Notes under the pieces: generated by a model
What the model was told of the DNA's origin: nothing
Databases searched by the model: none
What the model saw: only the letters and a program-made list of their open reading frames with translations
In this document: positions 17,423-26,135 of the stretch, one piece after another
How the letters are laid out: the number at the start of each line of letters is the position of its first letter
Position numbering within the stretch: position 1 is the first letter of the stretch
Program-made: the position numbers and the translations under genes
Source: Candidatus Gastranaerophilales bacterium
Lineage (GTDB): Bacteria > Cyanobacteriota > Vampirovibrionia > Gastranaerophilales > Gastranaerophilaceae
Direction: 5' to 3'
Assembly: GCA_944325885.1 (NCBI GenBank)
Contig: CALVBT010000001.1
Span: 186,001 to 250,000 of the forward strand
Length of the DNA stretch: 64,000 nt

Positions 17423-18877
17423 CTATTTTATGTTCCAAAAATCAGGATGAAGCATTGCCAGAATGGGTATCAATTCCAGACGGCCAATCAGCATATTAAA
17501 TATACAAATTAATTTTGATACCGGATGTATGATATCAAAGTTGCTCATTGGACCGACAGGCCCAAATCCCGGGCCGATATTGCCGAGAGTTGTTATGCTG
17601 CCTGTGACGCCAATTATTGTAGAGTTTTCTAATATAGCTATTATTAATGCACTTATTGCAAATATAAGTATATAAAATAATATAAATGCAAGTATTTGTT
17701 GTATAACTTCGGGCGGTAGCGTTGCTTTATTGATTTTAATCGGATAAACAGCATTCGGGTGAAGAATTTTTGCTATTTCTCTTTTTAGATATTTAAAAAG
17801 AAACAGCCATCTGACTACTTTCATGCCGCCGCCAGTTGATCCTGCACATGCTCCGCAAAAGAATAAACAGAACAAAAGCAGTTTTGCAGGTAATGACCAT
17901 AGGGCAAAATCTACTGATGCAAATCCTGCGGTGAGTATTGTTGTAACGACTTGAAATACAGAATCCGTAATCGATTTTATAAAATTGTGAGAATAGTCGT
18001 TGAAGTATAAAACTAATGCAATTGCGATAGAGAATATAGCAATGATGAATGTGTATGTCTTAAATTCATCATCTTTGAACAATACCAGTAAAGACTTGTT
18101 TTTGTAAACTTTGTACAAAAGAGCAAAGTTTAAACCGGCAATGAACATAAAAAATATCATTATCCAGCAGATAGTTGTTGAATGGTAGCCCATTATGCTC
18201 ATAGGATGAGGAGAAAATCCGCCGCCGGCAAGAGTTGAAAAAGAGTTGCAGCAAGCATCAAAAAGCGGCATACCCGCCAATTTTAAAAGAATGATTTCAA
18301 CAAGAGTAATAACAAGATATATTGTCCATACCGCACTGGCCGTGTGTCTTATTCTCGGGGTTATTTTGTCTTCCGTCGGCCCGGGAGCTTCTGCAAAAAA
18401 CATTTGGCGTCCTGCTACCGCAAATTGAGGCAGAATTGCAATAAACAATACAATAATACCCATACCGCCCATCCACTGGCTGAAAGATCGCCAGAAAAAC
18501 ATTGTTTTTGGATAATCAAAAGTTGTGAGTATAGTCGCTCCGGTTGTGGTTATTCCGGAAACTGACTCAAACAGTGAATTAATAGGACTTAGTCCGTAGA
18601 ATAGATAAGGTATCATACCTGCAATTCCGAAAAATACCCACGAAAGCGTTACTACGCATAGTGCTTCTGACTTTTTAATATCGTTCAGACTTTCAAAAGA
18701 GTCTGATTTTTTGTTGAAAATAAAACTTAAAACAAAACATATTAATGATGCTGTCACAAATGGAATTATTGATTTCCAGTCATTGTAGTATATTGCAACA
18801 AATACCGGTGCAAGCATTACTAGCGCAATGCATCTTAAAACCAGCATTAGTGATGTGAAGATATAAGTCAGCCTCAT
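17423..18877 (-). CDS. trkH: TrkH/KtrB-type potassium uptake channel subunit
   Basis: 484 residues with about 10-12 hydrophobic segments arranged as four M1-P-M2 repeats. Selectivity-filter glycines appear after each pore helix: 'SGITTTGATIL', 'TLAGGGFSPH', 'ILTAGFASVD' and 'GSITTLGNIGPGFG'. 'GACAGSTGGGMKVVR' is the conserved TrkH intramembrane-loop region. It takes up K+ as a dimer gated by TrkA. The ATG is 2 bases after the trkA stop, so the pair is co-translated. It is the last gene of the trkA-trkH unit. Confidence 0.94.
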   Translation of the reverse strand: MRLTYIFTSLMLVLRCIALVMLAPVFVAIYYNDWKSIIPFVTASLICFVLSFIFNKKSDSFESLNDIKKSEALCVVTLSWVFFGIAGMIPYLFYGLSPINSLFESVSGITTTGATILTTFDYPKTMFFWRSFSQWMGGMGIIVLFIAILPQFAVAGRQMFFAEAPGPTEDKITPRIRHTASAVWTIYLVITLVEIILLKLAGMPLFDACCNSFSTLAGGGFSPHPMSIMGYHSTTICWIMIFFMFIAGLNFALLYKVYKNKSLLVLFKDDEFKTYTFIIAIFSIAIALVLYFNDYSHNFIKSITDSVFQVVTTILTAGFASVDFALWSLPAKLLLFCLFFCGACAGSTGGGMKVVRWLFLFKYLKREIAKILHPNAVYPIKINKATLPPEVIQQILAFILFYILIFAISALIIAILENSTIIGVTGSITTLGNIGPGFGPVGPMSNFDIIHPVSKLICIFNMLIGRLELIPILAMLHPDFWNIK

Positions 18878-18879
18878 TT

Positions 18880-20208
18880 TTAACCTCTAAAAAAGTCTAT
18901 GATTTTTTGCGAATCTTCTTCTCTTGTAAATATTAATACAGAATCTCTCGGTTTTAGTGTTGTTATACCTTTTGGAATAATTACACTGTGATTGCGCTGT
19001 ACTATTGCTATTATAGCTTTTGCCGGCAGAGTGAGGTCAGTCAGGGTTGTTTCTTTAAAGTTATCCGGGATTTGTGCTTCGATAACACGCCCCTGTCCTC
19101 TTTCTACTGTGGCAAGGATTTCTACATCCGTTTCTATCAGATTGTTCCTTATTTCTGTGATAGAAGCTTCTTTTGGCGAAATTGCCACATCAATGCCTAC
19201 TTTTTCAAAAAGCCCGATGTTTGTTGATTTTGAAACTCTTGTTATTACTTTTTTTGCCCCCATTTGTTTGGTTAAAAGAGAACAAAGCAGGTTCTTTTCA
19301 TCGTTGTTTGTTACACTTATTACAACATCGCTTTCGCCAAAGCTTTCCTGCTCCAATAGCTCCATATTTGTTCCGTCGCCATAGAGGACAAGAGTGTTTT
19401 TTAATTCTTCCGTGAGGTCTTCGCAGCGTTTGTAATCTCTTTCAATAATTTTTGTTTTTATATTAATTTTTTCAAGATTTTGAGCTAGCATTAGCCCTAC
19501 ACTGCCGCCGCCTATTATTGCGGCTGTTTTTACTTTTGTTTTGCTCTGGAATATTTCTCTTGCAAGGATATCGAGAGATGTTGAATATCCCATAAATATA
19601 ACTTTGTCATTGAGCTTAAATTCTGTTTCTCCGTCAGGAATAAAAAGGTTTTCATCTCTGGTTATAGCAAGAACAAGCGTTCCTTCCGTGAATCTGCAGT
19701 CTTTAATTTTTTTGTTCAAAATTAAAGAATCTTCCTTGATTCTGTATTCCAGAAGTCTGGCTTTTCCCCCAGCAAAATATTCAACATCGACAGCTTCCGG
19801 AACGGTAATGATTCTGAAAATTTCTTGTGTAAGCAGCTCTTCCGGCCATATTACATAATCAATAACCTCATACTGCGTGTTTTTTACTAGTTTTAAAGAT
19901 TCTATATATTCCGGTTTGCTGACAAAACATACTGTTTTTGCCTGGCTTAAACGACTCACGGTAAGACAGGATACTATATTTGCTTCATCAAAGGTTGTGC
20001 ATGCAATAAAAACATCAGCATCTTCGATATTTGCCGCTCTTAGTGTATTTAAATTTGAACCGTTACCTGCAATATAGCTTATATCCAGTTTGTTCAGGGC
20101 ATCGGTTTTGTTTTCTTCTTTATCTATAATTGTAATGTCATGGTCTTCGAAAAACTCTGTGGCTATCAGACAGCCCATTTCGCTTGCACCAAATACGACT
20201 ATTTTCAT
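18880..20208 (-). CDS. trkA: TrkA potassium uptake regulatory protein
   Basis: 442 residues, the full-length TrkA layout of two RCK units. Each has an NAD(H)-binding Rossmann domain ('VVFGASEMGCLIA' at the start and 'AAIIGGGSVGLMLA' near residue 230) followed by a TrkA-C domain. The first Rossmann loop has GASEMG rather than the usual GAGxxG. It is the cytoplasmic gating ring for TrkH, responding to nucleotides. It is divergent from yidC. Confidence 0.94.
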   Translation of the reverse strand: MKIVVFGASEMGCLIATEFFEDHDITIIDKEENKTDALNKLDISYIAGNGSNLNTLRAANIEDADVFIACTTFDEANIVSCLTVSRLSQAKTVCFVSKPEYIESLKLVKNTQYEVIDYVIWPEELLTQEIFRIITVPEAVDVEYFAGGKARLLEYRIKEDSLILNKKIKDCRFTEGTLVLAITRDENLFIPDGETEFKLNDKVIFMGYSTSLDILAREIFQSKTKVKTAAIIGGGSVGLMLAQNLEKINIKTKIIERDYKRCEDLTEELKNTLVLYGDGTNMELLEQESFGESDVVISVTNNDEKNLLCSLLTKQMGAKKVITRVSKSTNIGLFEKVGIDVAISPKEASITEIRNNLIETDVEILATVERGQGRVIEAQIPDNFKETTLTDLTLPAKAIIAIVQRNHSVIIPKGITTLKPRDSVLIFTREEDSQKIIDFFRG

Positions 20209-20328
20209 TTTTCTTTCCTATTTTTTGTTCAATTATAATACATAATTTTAATTGGCAAAATATATTTTTGTTTTAAAATAATGTTTAAGACTAAAATATC
20301 GTTGTAAATAATACAGGGGAGAAATAAA

Positions 20329-21444
20329 TTGGATTTTACTACTTTAACAATAAATTTTTTGAAGGAATTGAGTAATATATTTGGAAGCTACGGACTGGGC
20401 ATTATTGCTCTTACCGTAATCATAAGACTGGCTATGTGGCCGCTAAATGTTTCACAGCAGCGTTCTATGAAAACTATGCAGCAGCTGCAGCCGAAAATGA
20501 AGGCTATTCAAGACAGATACAAAAACAATCCTCAGCTTATGCAGCAAAAAATGATGGAGTTCTACAAAGAGCATAAATTCAATCCTATGGCCGGATGTTT
20601 GCCTTTGTTGATACAGATGCCTATATTTATTCTTTTGTATTCTTCTTTGATGAGTCCTCAGTTTATTTCTATGGCAGGGCAGTCAAAATTCTTATTCATT
20701 AACAGACTGGATGCTACATTAAAAGGCAATGCAGGAATATCTAACGACGGAAAATTTTCCGTAGGTAACAGAGATACCTTCTCTTTGAATAAAAATATTA
20801 AGGTTTATATAGGTGACAAGGAACTTGAAAACGCAAAACTTTCAAATCCGAGAAACGCCGTAAAAGTTCAGGGCGATATTACTCCAGGACAGCCTGTTGA
20901 TTTGAAAATCAGCCTTGATGATTTTGATTTAAAATTCAGCCAGCTGGCTCAAATTACCAGTGCAGAAGCTACTGTTACCGACAACAATACAAGAGAAATC
21001 GAAAAAGTTAAGTTTGTAAAAAGCGGTGACAATTTGATTGCTTCTGTTCCGACAGCAGCTGCAAAATCTTCATTCAATTATGATGTTCTGCTGCTGGTTG
21101 TAATCTTTGGTGCATCGATGTTCCTTACACAAAAGATTATGATGGCTACAAACAAAATGGCTCAGGCTGATCCTGCTCAAGAGGCTATGCAAAAAACTCT
21201 AGGAACAATGATGCCTGTAATGCTGACAGCTACATTCTTGTTCATCCCTATACCGGCAGGTGTGCTGTTATATCTTATTGCCAGCAATATAATACAGGTG
21301 GCTCAGACTCTGGTTATTAACAAACAGCTGGAAATAGAAGATGATAAAAAGAAGAATAAGAAAATTCTGTCAGAAAAGGACGACTTGCCTGAAACAAAAA
21401 AGGTAGAAGCAAAAGAAATAAAAAATACGGAGAAAGATAAATAA
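20329..21444 (+). CDS. yidC: Membrane protein insertase YidC/Oxa1
   Basis: 371 residues. The Oxa1 core is clear: a first helix with the conserved intramembrane Arg ('TVIIRLAMWPLNVSQQRSM'), the cytoplasmic hairpin 'MQQLQPKMKAIQDRYKNNP', then 'FNPMAGCLPLLIQMPIFILL' and two more helices ending 'PAGVLLYLIASNIIQVAQT'. There is no N-terminal P1 domain. Instead about 120 residues are inserted after the second helix (about 115-240) as a predicted beta-rich extracytoplasmic domain. Translation starts at TTG; GGGGAG lies 7 bases upstream and no ATG is near. It ends with a Lys/Glu-rich tail. The gene overlaps carbonic anhydrase by one base. Confidence 0.93.
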   Translation: MDFTTLTINFLKELSNIFGSYGLGIIALTVIIRLAMWPLNVSQQRSMKTMQQLQPKMKAIQDRYKNNPQLMQQKMMEFYKEHKFNPMAGCLPLLIQMPIFILLYSSLMSPQFISMAGQSKFLFINRLDATLKGNAGISNDGKFSVGNRDTFSLNKNIKVYIGDKELENAKLSNPRNAVKVQGDITPGQPVDLKISLDDFDLKFSQLAQITSAEATVTDNNTREIEKVKFVKSGDNLIASVPTAAAKSSFNYDVLLLVVIFGASMFLTQKIMMATNKMAQADPAQEAMQKTLGTMMPVMLTATFLFIPIPAGVLLYLIASNIIQVAQTLVINKQLEIEDDKKKNKKILSEKDDLPETKKVEAKEIKNTEKDK

Positions 21445-22016
21445 TGATAGAAGCTGCTCAAAAATCTCTGGATATCCTTCTTGAAGGCAATAAAAATTTT
21501 GTAAACGGTGTATCTTCTGCAAAAAACAGAGATGTTGATGCATTGAAAAAATTACAGAACGGACAGGCTCCCATAGCTTGTATTGTTACTTGTTCTGATT
21601 CGAGAGTTATTCCTGAGATGATATTTGACAAGGGTTTTGGTGACCTTTTTGTTGTTAGATGTGCAGGTGCAGTTATTGGCGAAAATGTTTTGGAAAGCGT
21701 TGAATACGCTGTTGACCATCTCAAAGTGCCTCTTGTAATGGTACTCAGCCACGATGACTGCGGTGTTATGAAGGCTGCTAAAGCAATGTATCCAAAAGAA
21801 CCCGATCATTTAGAGCTTTTGATTCGTTCTGTTTATGAAATTATTGATTCCGAAACAGAATGCTATAACGAAATTGCAAGAAATTATACGCTTACTAAAA
21901 AAAGAAAACTGCTCAAACGTTCTAAAATTTTGAGAGAGGCACATCACGAAGGTAAATTTGAGATAGTTAGAGGTTATCTCAAATTTGATTCAGGTGCTGT
22001 TGAGATAGTTTCTTAA
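21444..22016 (+). CDS. Beta-class carbonic anhydrase
   Basis: 190 residues. Zinc ligands C50, H103 and C106 sit in 'VTCSDSRVIPE' and 'LSHDDCGVM', with D52/R54 forming the beta-carbonic-anhydrase dyad. It interconverts CO2 and bicarbonate; bicarbonate feeds carboxylases. The ATG overlaps the last base of the yidC stop (TAATG), so translation is coupled to the insertase, an unusual pairing. Cytoplasmic, no signal peptide. The C-terminal region between 120 and 165 is basic and a little different from standard enzymes. Confidence 0.93.
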   Translation: MIEAAQKSLDILLEGNKNFVNGVSSAKNRDVDALKKLQNGQAPIACIVTCSDSRVIPEMIFDKGFGDLFVVRCAGAVIGENVLESVEYAVDHLKVPLVMVLSHDDCGVMKAAKAMYPKEPDHLELLIRSVYEIIDSETECYNEIARNYTLTKKRKLLKRSKILREAHHEGKFEIVRGYLKFDSGAVEIVS

Positions 22017-22034
22017 TTTAGTTTGGTTAAATAT

Positions 22035-23093
22035 TTATTTAATAAGCATACAATCGCCGTAGCTGTAGAATTTGTATTGTTCTTTGATAGCTTCTTCGTA
22101 TGCTTTAAAAACAAAATCCTTGCCCGCAAATGCTGATGTGAGCATAATCAGTGTCGATTTTGGCAGGTGAAAGTTTGTTATGAGTTTGTCTACCACTCTG
22201 AATTTGAATCCGGGGTAAATAAATAGAGTGGAATCATCTATTGTTTCTAAAATTTCATCATATTTTTGCATGCAGGTTTCCAGTGTTCTTACTGTTGTTG
22301 TACCTACAGCCGTGATTTTTTTACCCTGTTTTTTTGCTTCTGTGATAATTTTTGCTGTTTTTGCAGGAATCTCAAACTGCTCGGAGTCCATCTGATGTTC
22401 TAGTATGTTATCAACTTTTACAGGACGGAAGGTGCCGAGTCCGACATTCAATGTGACGTCGCATATCTGAACCCCTTTGTCTTCCAGTTTTTTTAAAATT
22501 TCTTTTGTAAAATGCAATCCTGCTGTCGGTGCTGCAACCGAGCCTTCTTTTTGTGCATAAACAGTCTGATATCTGTCATAGTCAAGATTTTTCAGCTGTT
22601 CATCCGTCATATTTCTTTCAATATATGGCGGCAGCGGAATATTCCCGACTTTGTCCAGAATTTCATAAAAATCACCGTCATAATGAAGTTCAACAAGCCA
22701 CTTGCCTTCATTTTGCCTTGTCAGTACTTTTACATACATGTCAGGTGAAATTTCGATTAAAGACTCTTCTTTTACCCTTTTGGAAGGATTTATAAGAACT
22801 TCCCAAGTTTTTTCGCCTATTTGTTTTAGCAAAAATACTTCAATATGTGCGCCTGTATTTTTTCTTCCAAACAGTCTTGCCGGTATTACTTTTGTATTAT
22901 TCAAGACTATTACGTCGTTTTCATCAAAGTAATCTGTTATATCGTAAAAATGTTTGTGTTCTATTGTTTGGTTGCTTTTATCCAGCACCATCATACGGCA
23001 GTTTTCACGCTTTTCTGACGGCGTCTGAGCAATAAGTTCTTTTGGTAGTTCGTAGTCGTATTCTTTTATCGAAATTATTTCAGAGGTTTCCAT
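22035..23093 (-). CDS. queA: S-adenosylmethionine:tRNA ribosyltransferase-isomerase QueA
   Basis: 352 residues, standard length. Motifs: 'YELPKELIAQTPSEKREN' at the start, 'VIVLNNTKVIPARLFGRK', 'EGSVAAPTAGLHFT' and 'YPGFKFRVVDKLITNFHLPK'. QueA transfers the ribosyl group of SAM to preQ1 in tRNA to form epoxyqueuosine. It is last in the rpmH-rnpA-hisD-asd-queA string, 14 bases after asd. No other queuosine gene is in the window. Confidence 0.96.
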   Translation of the reverse strand: METSEIISIKEYDYELPKELIAQTPSEKRENCRMMVLDKSNQTIEHKHFYDITDYFDENDVIVLNNTKVIPARLFGRKNTGAHIEVFLLKQIGEKTWEVLINPSKRVKEESLIEISPDMYVKVLTRQNEGKWLVELHYDGDFYEILDKVGNIPLPPYIERNMTDEQLKNLDYDRYQTVYAQKEGSVAAPTAGLHFTKEILKKLEDKGVQICDVTLNVGLGTFRPVKVDNILEHQMDSEQFEIPAKTAKIITEAKKQGKKITAVGTTTVRTLETCMQKYDEILETIDDSTLFIYPGFKFRVVDKLITNFHLPKSTLIMLTSAFAGKDFVFKAYEEAIKEQYKFYSYGDCMLIK

Positions 23094-23107
23094 TTAACTG
23101 CACTTTC

Positions 23108-24124
23108 TTAAAACAAATCCATTTTGATTACACTTTCAGCAAGACGTACAGTGTTCAGTGCCGCACCGATACGGATGTTGTCAGCAACACACCAGAGGTC
23201 GATAGCGTTGTCAAATGCAATGTTTTTACGTATTCTGCCGACATAAACAGGATTTTTTCCTGCAGCATCACGCGGGGTCGGGTAAATGTAATTTTCCGTG
23301 TCATCCATTACTTCTACGCCCCAGGCTTTTTCTAAAATTTCTCTTGCTTTTTGCGGGGTAAGTTCTTTTTCAAATTCAATTGTTACAGCTTCCGAGTGGC
23401 CGTGGAAAACAGGCACCCTTACTGCAGTACAAGAAATCGGAGTTTCTGCATCGAGGTGCAAAATTTTCTTTGTTTCGTTAGTAACTTTCATTTCTTCTTT
23501 TGTGTATCCGTTTTCACAGAATACATCAATTTGAGGGATTACATTGTAAGCTATAGGTTTTTTGAATTTGACGTTTTCAAAAGGTTTTCCGTCATTTTCT
23601 GCTATTGTGTTTTCTTTAAGTTCATTAATCGCAGCCAGCCCTGCACCGGATACGGCCTGATATGTGCTTACTATCATTCTTTTGATTTTTGCATAGTCAT
23701 GCAAAGGTTTTAGCACAAGCATAAGCTGTGATGTAGAGCAGTTCGGGTTTGCAATGATTCCGTGATGATTTTTTAAATCTTCATCGTTTACGCCTGCAAT
23801 GACCAGCGGAACATCTTTTTCCATACGGTATGCACTGGAGTTGTCAATATAAACACAGCCTCTTTTGACTGCTTCGGGAGCCAGTTTTAGCGATGTAGAA
23901 CCGCCTGCTGAGGCAAGAACAATATTTGTACCTTCAAAGGCTTCCGGCGTTGCTTCGATGATAGTGTGTTCTTCTCCTTTAAACGTAATTTTTTTGCCTG
24001 CACTTTTTGCACTGGCTAAAAATTTAATTTCGTTATAGGGAACATTGTCCTCTACAAGAATTTTCAGTATTTCTCTGCCTACAACACCTGTTGCGCCTAA
24101 AACGGCAATATTGGGTTTTCTCAT
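23108..24124 (-). CDS. asd: Aspartate-semialdehyde dehydrogenase
   Basis: 338 residues. N-terminal NADP-binding loop 'VLGATGVVGREILKIL', catalytic cysteine in 'IANPNCSTSQLML', and the later His/Arg region 'CTAVRVPVFHGHSEAV'. It reduces aspartyl phosphate to the semialdehyde, the branch point to lysine/diaminopimelate, threonine and methionine. A GGGAG site precedes the ATG. It lies between hisD and queA in a minus-strand string that mixes amino-acid and RNA metabolism. Confidence 0.96.
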   Translation of the reverse strand: MRKPNIAVLGATGVVGREILKILVEDNVPYNEIKFLASAKSAGKKITFKGEEHTIIEATPEAFEGTNIVLASAGGSTSLKLAPEAVKRGCVYIDNSSAYRMEKDVPLVIAGVNDEDLKNHHGIIANPNCSTSQLMLVLKPLHDYAKIKRMIVSTYQAVSGAGLAAINELKENTIAENDGKPFENVKFKKPIAYNVIPQIDVFCENGYTKEEMKVTNETKKILHLDAETPISCTAVRVPVFHGHSEAVTIEFEKELTPQKAREILEKAWGVEVMDDTENYIYPTPRDAAGKNPVYVGRIRKNIAFDNAIDLWCVADNIRIGAALNTVRLAESVIKMDLF

Positions 24125-24176
24125 CGTTTCTCCCGTCTTTATTCTTAATTACAATAAAATTATAGTACAAAAATTT

Positions 24177-25418
24177 TTAACATCTAATGTCAGCTGCATT
24201 TTTATGGGCAAAAAGTCCCTCTTGTTCCGCCATGACCGATGCTGTTTTTGCAAGCTTTTTTGCACCTTCTTTGTCTACATACTGATAGGTTTGGATTTTT
24301 ATAAAATCAAACACGCTAAGTCCGCCAGTGTATCTAGACACCATATTTGTCGGCAGAGTATGGTTTGTGCCTGCACAGTAGTCACCAAAAACTTCAGCCG
24401 AATAGCTCCCGATAAAAACAGAACCGTAGTTGTAAAATTTGTCTGTATGATTTTGTACATCATTAAAAGCAAGCTCCAAATGCTCCGGCGCTCTTTTATT
24501 GGACAGCTCTGCTGCCTGTTCAATGTTTTTTACGACTATAGCAAAAGATTTTTCGTAAGCTATTTTTGCAATATTGGCGGTTTTTAGGTCTTTTAGCATT
24601 TCTCTGGCTTTTTCGTCAACAAGTTTTGCAAATTCTTTTGAAAAACATATTAAATACGCTCTTGCATCTTTGTCGTGTTCACATTGTGCCAGCATATCTG
24701 CTGCTACAAATTGCGGGTTTGCTGTTTCGTCAGCTACAATCAAAACTTCGGACGGGCCGGCAAGAAAATCTATACCGCAATCTCCATAGACCTGCTTTTT
24801 CGCCGCTGTGACAAATCTGTTTCCGGGGCCGACTATTTTGTCTACTTTTTCAATTGATTCTGTTCCGTATGCCATTGCTGCAACGGCTTGAACTCCGCCT
24901 ATTTTGTAAATTCTGTCAGCACCTGCCAAATCACAGGCAGCTATTGTAACATCCTTTATTTTTGGAGAGCAGGCAATTACCGTTTCCACTCCGGCTACTT
25001 TTGCCGGAACAATAGTCATTATCGCAGTGCTGGGCAGAGGGTAGTTTCCGCCTGGTATATAGCAGCCGGCTTTTTTTATCGGGATTATTTTGTGACCGAT
25101 TTTTATGCCGCTGATTTCTGTATCAAGAGATTGGATTGTAGAGAGTTGTTTTTGTGCAAACTCTTTTACGTTTTTTATTGATTGCTTTATTGCCTCAAGC
25201 GTCTTTTTATCTATGTTTTTATAAGCCTGTTTGATTTCTTCTTTTGTTACTTCCAGTGTATCCAGCATTCCGTCGCCAAATTTTCTGGAATACTTTACTA
25301 TGGCACCGTCACCCGACATTTTTACATCATTGATTATTTCATTTACGGAGGTTATTGTTTCAAATTCTATGTTGCAGAAAAATTCTTGCGGAACATTTTC
25401 GTATTCAAATATTTTCAT
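24177..25418 (-). CDS. hisD: Histidinol dehydrogenase HisD
   Basis: 413 residues. Motifs: 'AGCYIPGGNYPLPSTAIM', 'VDKIVGPGNRFVTAAK', 'DFLAGPSEVLIVADE' and 'AQCEHDKDA', with late histidines in 'RAPEHLELAF' and 'GTNHTLPT'. These supply zinc and catalytic ligands for the two-step NAD-dependent oxidation of histidinol to histidine. The ATG overlaps the rnpA stop (ATGA), so it is translationally coupled to RNase P protein. No other his gene is present here. GAGAGG ribosome-binding site. Confidence 0.95.
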   Translation of the reverse strand: MKIFEYENVPQEFFCNIEFETITSVNEIINDVKMSGDGAIVKYSRKFGDGMLDTLEVTKEEIKQAYKNIDKKTLEAIKQSIKNVKEFAQKQLSTIQSLDTEISGIKIGHKIIPIKKAGCYIPGGNYPLPSTAIMTIVPAKVAGVETVIACSPKIKDVTIAACDLAGADRIYKIGGVQAVAAMAYGTESIEKVDKIVGPGNRFVTAAKKQVYGDCGIDFLAGPSEVLIVADETANPQFVAADMLAQCEHDKDARAYLICFSKEFAKLVDEKAREMLKDLKTANIAKIAYEKSFAIVVKNIEQAAELSNKRAPEHLELAFNDVQNHTDKFYNYGSVFIGSYSAEVFGDYCAGTNHTLPTNMVSRYTGGLSVFDFIKIQTYQYVDKEGAKKLAKTASVMAEQEGLFAHKNAADIRC

Positions 25419-25777
25419 TTTATCCTCTCAATCAATTTGTAAAAAGATTTTTGAATGTCAGAAAGTTTTGCTTTGCAGATATCAGGGTTGTTTCTCGGCA
25501 TAACAATAAAAGACATATAGCTGTTTAGCTGTTTTAATTTATTTTCTTTTATGCCGAGCCTTACGCATTCTCTCATCAGTCTTTTTATGCGGTTTCTTTT
25601 TGTTGACCTTTTGTGAAATTTTTTGCTAACAACAAAACCGTAGCGTGTCAGCGTGTCCGGTGATTTTTTTTGTTTGCCTGTGTAAATAATCAACACGGAG
25701 TCTGATACAATTTTGTGGTTTTTATATGTAGCATCAAAGGCTTTTTGGTTTTTTAAGCGGTATTGTTTTGGTAGCAT
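25415..25777 (-). CDS. rnpA: Ribonuclease P protein component RnpA
   Basis: 120 residues, highly basic. The signature 'RYGFVVSKKFHKRSTKRNRI' followed by 'KRLMRE' is the RNR motif that binds RNase P RNA; the protein assists 5' maturation of tRNAs. It lies downstream of rpmH as in most bacteria, separated here by a terminator-like hairpin. Unlike the usual rpmH-rnpA-yidD-yidC order, the next gene is hisD, overlapping by 4 bases. Confidence 0.95.
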   Translation of the reverse strand: MLPKQYRLKNQKAFDATYKNHKIVSDSVLIIYTGKQKKSPDTLTRYGFVVSKKFHKRSTKRNRIKRLMRECVRLGIKENKLKQLNSYMSFIVMPRNNPDICKAKLSDIQKSFYKLIERIK

Positions 25778-25807
25778 AATGACTGTAAAAAGTTCTTCAT
25801 TATAAAT

Positions 25808-25841
25808 AAAAGGTCTGCTTAGTTAATTTAACAGACCTTTT
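25808..25841 (-). terminator. Hairpin between rpmH and rnpA
   Basis: A perfect 10-base stem (25808-25817 with 25832-25841), 14-base loop, followed on the minus strand by a T-rich run. It should terminate or attenuate rpmH transcripts before rnpA, lowering rnpA output relative to the ribosomal protein. Confidence 0.8.
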
Positions 25842-25879
25842 ATTTTATTTTTTAATAAAAATTTAAGTTAAGTACAAAA

Positions 25880-26032
25880 CTAAGCTCTTTTCTTTGCTTG
25901 AATAGCCAATCTATGACGGCCTTTAGCTCTTCTTCTGTTCATAACAGTTCTGCCGCCCGGTGTAGCCATTCTGGCTCTAAAACCGCTGACGTTTTGTCTT
26001 TTTCTTTTTGTTCCTTCTAATGTACGTCTCAT
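25880..26032 (-). CDS. rpmH: 50S ribosomal protein L34
   Basis: A 50-residue, very basic protein beginning [12 protein letters not shown]. It carries the L34 core '[20 protein letters not shown]' and ends '[13 protein letters not shown]'. It is slightly longer than E. coli L34 (46) because of the N-terminus. A GGAG site precedes the ATG. It is the first gene of the rpmH-rnpA-hisD-asd-queA string. Confidence 0.97.
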   Translation of the reverse strand: MRRTLEGTKRKRQNVSGFRARMATPGGRTVMNRRRAKGRHRLAIQAKKRA

Positions 26033-26135
26033 TTTATTGCTCCTTGAATTAATTTTTTTGCGTTATATCATGATAAAAAAGACATAGACGATTGTCAAAT
26101 TTGAATTATAGAGGAATTAATAAAGGTTTACACAT

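Noticed and set aside
23094-23107. preQ1 riboswitch ahead of queA
   Set aside because: The gap to asd is only 14 bases, so no riboswitch can fit.
24045-24587. Open frame of 180 codons on the plus strand across asd and hisD
   Set aside because: It covers the start of asd and the end of hisD on the opposite strand and has no ribosome-binding site or recognisable features.
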